Assembly: GCA_002469605.1 (NCBI GenBank)
Contig: DKMV01000248.1
Coordinates: 5,631-20,477, forward strand
Source: Leclercia sp. UBA7405
GTDB lineage: Bacteria > Pseudomonadota > Gammaproteobacteria > Enterobacterales > Enterobacteriaceae
Length of the DNA stretch: 14,847 nt
Direction: 5' to 3'
Below, piece by piece: positions 10,387 to 14,847 of this stretch. Within the stretch, counting starts at the first letter, position 1; every line of letters starts with the position of its first letter. The position numbers and the translations under genes were made by a program. A model generated the notes under the pieces. It worked only from the letters and a program-made list of their open reading frames with translations, did no database searches and was not told the origin of the DNA.

Positions 10387-12292
10387 ACGCCGCACTCTTC
10401 TTTTTCTTAAACGGCTTCTTATTGCCGCCACCCGGCGCCGTCATTCCCCTGAAGCTTTTTACCGGCGTGCGGCGGGCCTGGCCTATCAGCTCAAACAGCG
10501 TGCCCACCAGCGGCTGCATAAAATCCTGATAGCGACACTGCTTCTCGCTGATTTGCGTCAGCACCGATTCCCAGTGGGCGGTCATATCCGGCCTGGCGGC
10601 CAGCTCCGGCAGGGAGTGGATCAGAGCCCGGCCCGGATCGGTGGCGTGGATGTAGCGCCCTTTCTTGATTAGAAAGCCGCGCTTGAACAGCAGTTCGATA
10701 ATGCCCGCGCGGGTCGCCTCGGTGCCCAGCCCGTCGGTGGCGCGCAGGATCTTTTTCAGATCTTTATCCTGCACAAAACGGGCGATACCGGTCATGGCCG
10801 AGAGCAGCGTGGCATCGGTAAAGTGGCGCGGCGGCTGGGTCTGGCGCTCGACGACTTCGCCCTTTTCACACAATAGCTCGTCATCTTTTGCCACCACCGG
10901 CAGCGGGGTGCCGTCGTTCTCTTCGTCGCGCTCTTTATTGCCCAGCAACGTACGCCAGCCTGCCTCGGCCAGAAAACGCGCTTTGGCGATAAATTTGCCT
11001 TTGGCGATCTCCAGTTCGATAACGCATTTGCGGAACACCGCATCGGCGCAGAACTGCATCAGATATTGACGGGCAATCAGGTTATAAACTTTGGCCTCGT
11101 TGTCCGTAAGGTTCACCTTGCTGCTGCGCGCCGTAGGGATAATGGCGTGGTGCGCATCTACTTTTTTGTCGTCCCAGCAGCGGTTACGGGTATCCGGGTT
11201 AACCGCAGGCTGCGGCAGCAGATCCGCCGCATGGACGCCAATGGCGTTCATCACCGCATGCCGACCGGCAAAATGCTCTTCCGGCAGGTAGCGGCTGTCG
11301 GAACGGGGATAGGTGATGAGTTTGTGGGTTTCGTAGAGCTTCTGGCAGATATCGAGCACGTTTTGCGCGCTGAGGCCAAAGCGTCTGGCGGCCTCTATCT
11401 GCAGTGCCGAAAGGGAAAACGGCAGCGGGGCCGGTTCTGATTCCCGTTTATCGTTATAGCTGGTGACCACCGCCGGCTGCCCGGCGATGCGGTTGACCAC
11501 GTGATCCGCCAGCGGGCGATGCAGTAATCGCCCCTCTTCGTCCTGGTAAGGCTCGCAGGCTTCGCTCGGCTGCCATATAGCGGTAAAACGCTCCTCTTTC
11601 GGGGTGACGATATGCGCCTTCACCTCGAAGAAATCTTTGGCGACGAAGTTTTCGATCTCCTCGTCGCGGCGCACTACCAGCCCCAGCACCGGGGTCTGCA
11701 CCCGGCCCACGGAGAGTACCCCCTGGTAACCGGCGTTGCGCCCGAGAATGGTATAGGCACGGGTCATATTGATGCCGTACAGCCAGTCGGCACGCGCCCG
11801 GGCCAGCGCCGAGACGCAGAGCGGCACAAACTCGCTGTTGGCACGCAGGCGAGAAATGGCCCGCTCCACCGCCTGGGGGTTGAGGTCGTTGATCAGGCAG
11901 CGCTGCACCCGCTGGCGCTTTTCCGGCGCCAGCTGCAGATAATCGAGCACTTCATCCACCAGCAGTTGCCCTTCACGGTCCGGGTCACCGGCGTGGATGA
12001 TTTCGGCCGCCTCGTGCAGGAAGCGTTTGATGACGTTCAGCTGTTTGGTCACCGACGGGCGCGGCTGTAGCTGCCACTTTTCCGGCACGATAGGCAGATC
12101 GTTGAGATCCCAGCGGGCATAGCGGCTGTCGTAGGCATCCGGCTGCGCCTGCTCAAGCAGGTGGCCGATACACCAGGTCACCACCTGCCCGTTGCCGCAC
12201 TCAATATAGCCATCGCCTTTGCGGTGCGGTTTAGGCAACACGTCGGCGATGGCCCGGCCGAGGCTCGGTTTTTCGGCAATAAATAACCGCAT
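10385..12292 (-). CDS. topB: DNA topoisomerase III TopB
   Basis: TopB is a type IA topoisomerase that decatenates DNA through single-strand passage, working with RecQ and replication forks. The product has 635 residues from the ATG at 12292 (E. coli: 653). The TOPRIM domain shows E7 (FIAEKPSLG) and D103/D105 in [11 protein letters not shown]. The active-site tyrosine is Y328 in [11 protein letters not shown]. The protein ends in a short Lys-rich tail ([12 protein letters not shown]) that is about 18 residues shorter than the E. coli tail, so C-terminal DNA contacts may differ. A TTG six codons upstream (12310) is open, but it would overlap selD and disagrees with the family start [11 protein letters not shown]. 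The gene follows selD by only 4 bp with no strong ribosome site, implying coupling. Confidence 0.97.
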   Translation of the reverse strand: MRLFIAEKPSLGRAIADVLPKPHRKGDGYIECGNGQVVTWCIGHLLEQAQPDAYDSRYARWDLNDLPIVPEKWQLQPRPSVTKQLNVIKRFLHEAAEIIHAGDPDREGQLLVDEVLDYLQLAPEKRQRVQRCLINDLNPQAVERAISRLRANSEFVPLCVSALARARADWLYGINMTRAYTILGRNAGYQGVLSVGRVQTPVLGLVVRRDEEIENFVAKDFFEVKAHIVTPKEERFTAIWQPSEACEPYQDEEGRLLHRPLADHVVNRIAGQPAVVTSYNDKRESEPAPLPFSLSALQIEAARRFGLSAQNVLDICQKLYETHKLITYPRSDSRYLPEEHFAGRHAVMNAIGVHAADLLPQPAVNPDTRNRCWDDKKVDAHHAIIPTARSSKVNLTDNEAKVYNLIARQYLMQFCADAVFRKCVIELEIAKGKFIAKARFLAEAGWRTLLGNKERDEENDGTPLPVVAKDDELLCEKGEVVERQTQPPRHFTDATLLSAMTGIARFVQDKDLKKILRATDGLGTEATRAGIIELLFKRGFLIKKGRYIHATDPGRALIHSLPELAARPDMTAHWESVLTQISEKQCRYQDFMQPLVGTLFELIGQARRTPVKSFRGMTAPGGGNKKPFKKKKSAA

Positions 12293-12296
12293 CGAC

Positions 12297-13340
12297 TTAG
12301 CGGATCTCAATCATCGGGCGGCCGCCACGGGCACGCACCAGCTCGCCGATGGCGGTGAGGGTGATGCCAAATTCCGCCGCCGTCGCCTGGACGTCGCTCT
12401 CCGCCTCTGGCGTAACGGCTAACAGCAGGCCGCCGGAGGTTTGCGGATCGCAAAGCAGATCGCGCCATTCTGTGGGCATCTCGCCCATCAGATGGCCATA
12501 GCTGGCAAAGTTACGCTCTGTGCCGCCCGGCACCGCCCCCTGGGCGATGTACTCTTCCACGCCCGGGAGCTTAGGCACATCCTGATACCAGACCTGCGCC
12601 TGCACGCCTGCCCCCTGACATACTTCGCTCAGGTGGCCGAGCAGGCCAAAACCGGTGACGTCGGTCATGGCTTTTACGCCGTCAATAGCGGCAAACGCCG
12701 CACCGGCGAGGTTCATCTGGCACATCACCTCTGTTGCCAGCCCCTGGTGCTCCGGTTTAAGCAGCGATTTTTTCTCGGCGGTGGTCAGGACGCCAATGCC
12801 TAGCGGTTTGGTCAGGAACAGCTTGCAGCCCGGCTCGGCGGTGCTGTTGCGCTTGATGCGCTCGGTGGGCACCACGCCGGTTACTGCCAGGCCAAAAATC
12901 GGCTCCGGCGCGTCGATGGAGTGGCCCCCCGCCAGGGCAATGCCTGCCTGCTGGCAGGCAAAGCGTCCGCCTTCGATCACTTCCCGGGCAATTTCCGGCG
13001 ACAGGGTGTTAACCGGCCAGCCCAGAATGGCGATGGCCATAATCGGTTTGCCGCCCATCGCGAAGATATCGCTGATGGCGTTGGTCGCGGCAATACGCCC
13101 GAAGTCGTACGGGTTGTCGACGATCGGCATAAAGAAATCGGTGGTGCTGATGATGCTGGTGCCGTTGCCCAGATCGTAAACGGCGGCGTCATCGCGGGTC
13201 TCGTTGCCGACCAGCAGGTTAGGATCGACAAACTTTGCCTGCTCGCTGTGAAGAATGGTCTCCAGCACTTTAGGAGAAATTTTACAACCGCAACCGGCCC
13301 CGTGGCTGTATTGCGTTAAACGAATAGCATGCTCGCTCAT
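12297..13340 (-). CDS. selD: Selenide, water dikinase (selenophosphate synthetase) SelD
   Basis: SelD makes monoselenophosphate from selenide and ATP, the selenium donor for selenocysteine and for 2-selenouridine in tRNA. From the ATG at 13340 the product has 347 residues, the E. coli length. The N-terminal active-site loop contains C17 and K20 ([12 protein letters not shown]); C17 is an ordinary cysteine, not selenocysteine. ATP/metal-binding aspartates lie in [22 protein letters not shown] and [13 protein letters not shown], which belong to the PurM/AIR synthase-related fold. A second ATG two codons earlier (13346) abuts the AGGAG ribosome site with no spacing. The ATG at 13340 has 6 nt and matches E. 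coli, so I use it. The gene sits between ydjA and topB, the same order as in E. coli. Confidence 0.97.
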   Translation of the reverse strand: MSEHAIRLTQYSHGAGCGCKISPKVLETILHSEQAKFVDPNLLVGNETRDDAAVYDLGNGTSIISTTDFFMPIVDNPYDFGRIAATNAISDIFAMGGKPIMAIAILGWPVNTLSPEIAREVIEGGRFACQQAGIALAGGHSIDAPEPIFGLAVTGVVPTERIKRNSTAEPGCKLFLTKPLGIGVLTTAEKKSLLKPEHQGLATEVMCQMNLAGAAFAAIDGVKAMTDVTGFGLLGHLSEVCQGAGVQAQVWYQDVPKLPGVEEYIAQGAVPGGTERNFASYGHLMGEMPTEWRDLLCDPQTSGGLLLAVTPEAESDVQATAAEFGITLTAIGELVRARGGRPMIEIR

Positions 13341-13363
13341 GGACATCTCCTGTCATTGCAATT

Positions 13364-13378
13364 GCGTTATGGTAACGC
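13364..13378 (-). other. Small hairpin in the selD leader
   Basis: GCGTTA (13364-13369) and TAACGC (13373-13378) form a perfect 6-bp stem with a 3-nt loop. It lies 12 bp upstream of the selD AGGAG ribosome site (13347-13351). It could affect selD translation or be an operator, and it could be chance. Confidence 0.35.
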
Positions 13379-13402
13379 TCATTCCATTACGTGATAAGTA
13401 TG

Positions 13403-13443
13403 ACTGTCTGAATTCTGATGCGCTTGCGCAGAATCCAGACAGT
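13403..13443 (-). other. Long hairpin between ydjA and selD
   Basis: Two 15-base arms (13403-13417 and 13429-13443) pair at 14 of 15 positions around an 11-nt loop that itself contains GCG/CGC. The one mismatch is A13411 opposite C13435 on the plus strand. In minus-strand RNA, the sense of ydjA and selD, it becomes a U-G wobble, so all 15 positions pair. It starts 13 bp past the ydjA stop. No U-tract follows on the minus strand (next bases CATACTTATC), so it is not a standard intrinsic terminator. Confidence 0.75.
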
Positions 13444-13456
13444 TAAGCGCGGCCTG

Positions 13457-14008
13457 TCAGAAACGGGTGACGAAAGGCGAGGTGTCGGGCACGGTAACGG
13501 TGGTAGAGGCTTTAAGCTGCGGGGTACCCAGATAGAGGAAACCAACGATTTTATCGTCCGCGCCGCAGGCAAGCCCCTCGCGCACTACCGGGCTGTCGGT
13601 CAGAGGGCCGCTGCGCCAGATACCGTTATATCCCTGGGCCACCGCCGCCATCTGCATTGCCATCACCGCGCAGCCGGCGGACATCTCCTGCTCCCACTTC
13701 GGCACCTTGTGATGCGGCTGGCATTTCGCCACCACGGCAATGATCATCGGCGCGCGGAACGGCGCATTGCGCGCCTTCTCAATCGCTTTCTCATCCTGCT
13801 CTGCGGCTACGGCCCCCTGTTCCAGCAGGGCGCTAAAACGCTCCCGCCCTTCCCCTTCGATGATAAAGAAGTGCCAGGGCTGTAAGGTGCCGTGATCCGG
13901 GGCGCGCATACCGGCGCGCAGAATATTTTCCAGCTGCTCACCGGCAGGCGCGGGCTCCGCCAGGCGCGACGCGCTGCGTCGATTCACAAGCAGTTCAAGT
14001 GCATCCAT
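13457..14008 (-). CDS. ydjA: Putative NAD(P)H nitroreductase YdjA
   Basis: YdjA is a small flavoprotein of the FMN-dependent nitroreductase superfamily, presumed a cytosolic homodimer that reduces nitro compounds with NAD(P)H. Its physiological substrate is not established. The product has 183 residues, the E. coli length, and family signatures: the FMN-phosphate contact NRRSASRL near residues 9-16, [12 protein letters not shown] (36-47), and GFLYLGTPQ near the C-terminus. It lacks any signal peptide. The ATG at 14008 has an AGGAG site 6 nt upstream. It heads the minus-strand cluster ydjA-selD-topB. The 116-bp gap to selD contains a long hairpin, so selD may be partly separate in expression. 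It is divergent from sppA across 162 bp. Confidence 0.95.
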   Translation of the reverse strand: MDALELLVNRRSASRLAEPAPAGEQLENILRAGMRAPDHGTLQPWHFFIIEGEGRERFSALLEQGAVAAEQDEKAIEKARNAPFRAPMIIAVVAKCQPHHKVPKWEQEMSAGCAVMAMQMAAVAQGYNGIWRSGPLTDSPVVREGLACGADDKIVGFLYLGTPQLKASTTVTVPDTSPFVTRF

Positions 14009-14084
14009 GGGTAACTCCTGTCTACAAATTTACTCAAAATTAACACGACGGCAGATTTTGTTACAGCGTAGCAGGCGATTCCTG

Positions 14085-14113
14085 CTGACAAGTGGCGGTT
14101 GGGTCATTACGAT
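14085..14113 (+). promoter_or_regulatory. Probable sigma-70 promoter of sppA
   Basis: CTGACA (14085-14090, 5 of 6 to TTGACA) and TACGAT (14108-14113, 4 of 6 to TATAAT) are separated by exactly 17 bp. A start near 14120 would give a leader of about 50 nt. A perfect inverted repeat AGCAGG-N5-CCTGCT (14070-14086) abuts and slightly overlaps the -35, so it could be an operator. Confidence 0.55.
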
Positions 14114-14170
14114 AGCCCGACACGCCGTCCTGTGGCGACGGTTCAGGTAATTTTAGGACAGGGAGAATAC

Positions 14171-14847
14171 ATGCGAACCCTTTGGCAACTGTTTGCCGGA
14201 TTTTTTAAATGGACGTGGCGACTGCTGAACTTCGTCCGTCAGCTGGTGATGAACCTCTTTTTCATTTTGCTGGTAATGGTTTGCGTTGGCATCTGGATGC
14301 ACATTAGCAGCAATAATCAGTCACAACACAATACCCGCGGCGCGCTGCTGCTGGATATCGCCGGTGTGGTGGTGGATAAACCCTCTACCAGCAACCGGCT
14401 TGGCGTGCTGGGCCGTCAGCTCTTCGGCGCCAGCGGCGACCGCCTGCAGGAGAACTCCCTGTTTGATATCGTCGAAGCCATTCGCCAGGCGAAAGAGGAT
14501 CGAAACATTACCGGTATCGTCCTCGATCTGAGGAACTTCGCCGGTGCCGATCAGCCTTCGATGCAATATATCGGTAAAGCGCTGCACGAGTTCCGCGACA
14601 GTGGCAAACCGGTGATCGCCGTGGGCGATAACTACAGCCAGGGGCAATATTATCTGGCGAGCTTCGCCAACAAAATCTGGCTCTCGCCGCAGGGCACCGT
14701 CGATCTGCACGGCTTTGCCACCAACGGCCTCTACTACAAATCCCTGCTCGACAAGCTGAAGGTCTCGACCCACGTTTTCCGCGTCGGTACCTATAAGTCC
14801 GCCGTTGAGCCGTTTATCCGTGACGATATGTCCCCCGCCGCGCGCGA
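14171..14847 (+). CDS. sppA: Protease IV / signal peptide peptidase SppA (3' part outside window)
   Basis: SppA is an inner-membrane serine protease that degrades cleaved signal peptides, with its catalytic domain in the periplasm. Only the first 225 codons of a protein usually about 618 residues long are present. An N-terminal cytoplasmic stretch (MRTLWQLFAGFFKWTWRLLNFVR) is followed by one transmembrane segment at about residues 25-44. The N-terminal S49-type domain comes next, with the general-base lysine K209 in VGTYKSAVEPF at the E. coli position. The nucleophilic serine would lie in the missing half. The ATG at 14171 has GGGAGAA upstream. The frame stays open to the window edge with no stop, so nothing suggests a broken gene. 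It is divergent from ydjA. Confidence 0.95.
   Translation, partial: MRTLWQLFAGFFKWTWRLLNFVRQLVMNLFFILLVMVCVGIWMHISSNNQSQHNTRGALLLDIAGVVVDKPSTSNRLGVLGRQLFGASGDRLQENSLFDIVEAIRQAKEDRNITGIVLDLRNFAGADQPSMQYIGKALHEFRDSGKPVIAVGDNYSQGQYYLASFANKIWLSPQGTVDLHGFATNGLYYKSLLDKLKVSTHVFRVGTYKSAVEPFIRDDMSPAAR

Noticed and set aside
12293..12310. TTG start six codons upstream for topB
   Set aside because: Would overlap selD, and the known family N-terminus [11 protein letters not shown] begins at 12292.
12297..13340. SelD itself as a selenoprotein with in-frame UGA
   Set aside because: Residue 17 is encoded as cysteine and the frame contains no internal stop.
13341..13346. Upstream ATG of selD (349 residues)
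   Set aside because: It directly abuts the AGGAG ribosome site with no spacer; the ATG at 13340 has a 6-nt spacer and gives the E. coli length.

Overview
This is chromosomal core sequence from a gamma-proteobacterium of the family Enterobacteriaceae. Every protein reads as a close relative of its Escherichia coli K-12 counterpart, and most match it to within a few residues in length. The GC-rich third positions and the gene order point to the Enterobacter/Klebsiella/Lelliottia side of the family rather than E. coli itself. That placement is an inference from composition and synteny; the genus cannot be fixed from this window alone.

Layout, left to right. (1) The 5' part of spy (periplasmic chaperone) is on the minus strand and runs off the left edge. 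It is followed by a 325-bp AT-rich intergenic region holding its likely stress operators and a hairpin at the end of the ast operon. (2) The complete arginine succinyltransferase operon astC-astA-astD-astB-astE is on the minus strand (6790 down to 767), with overlapping stop/start codons at three of its four junctions. It is preceded by a 445-bp control region with a sigma-54 promoter, a consensus IHF site, a tandem ARG-box-like site and an NtrC-like palindrome. (3) On the plus strand, xthA (exonuclease III) lies 6 bp before nudG (oxidised-CTP Nudix hydrolase). The minus-strand gene ynjH (small exported protein of unknown role) overlaps nudG tail-to-tail. (4) gdhA (NADP-glutamate dehydrogenase) is on the plus strand and is followed by two hairpins. 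(5) The minus-strand cluster ydjA-selD-topB covers a nitroreductase, selenophosphate synthetase and topoisomerase III. (6) The first 225 codons of sppA (signal peptide peptidase A) are on the plus strand and run off the right edge.

How the genes connect. The ast operon degrades arginine to glutamate, ammonia and succinate, so its nitrogen-limitation promoter fits its role. gdhA assimilates ammonia into glutamate. xthA and nudG both deal with oxidative damage, to DNA and to the nucleotide pool. The rest are housekeeping genes.

No previously undescribed system, mobile element, CRISPR array, prophage, tRNA or rRNA is visible. The points of real interest are regulatory or structural: the ordered astC control region, a Shine-Dalgarno sequence in the loop of a perfect inverted repeat before gdhA, a long strand-biased hairpin between ydjA and selD, the direct xthA-nudG adjacency compared with E. 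coli, and a substitution in the Nudix box of NudG.
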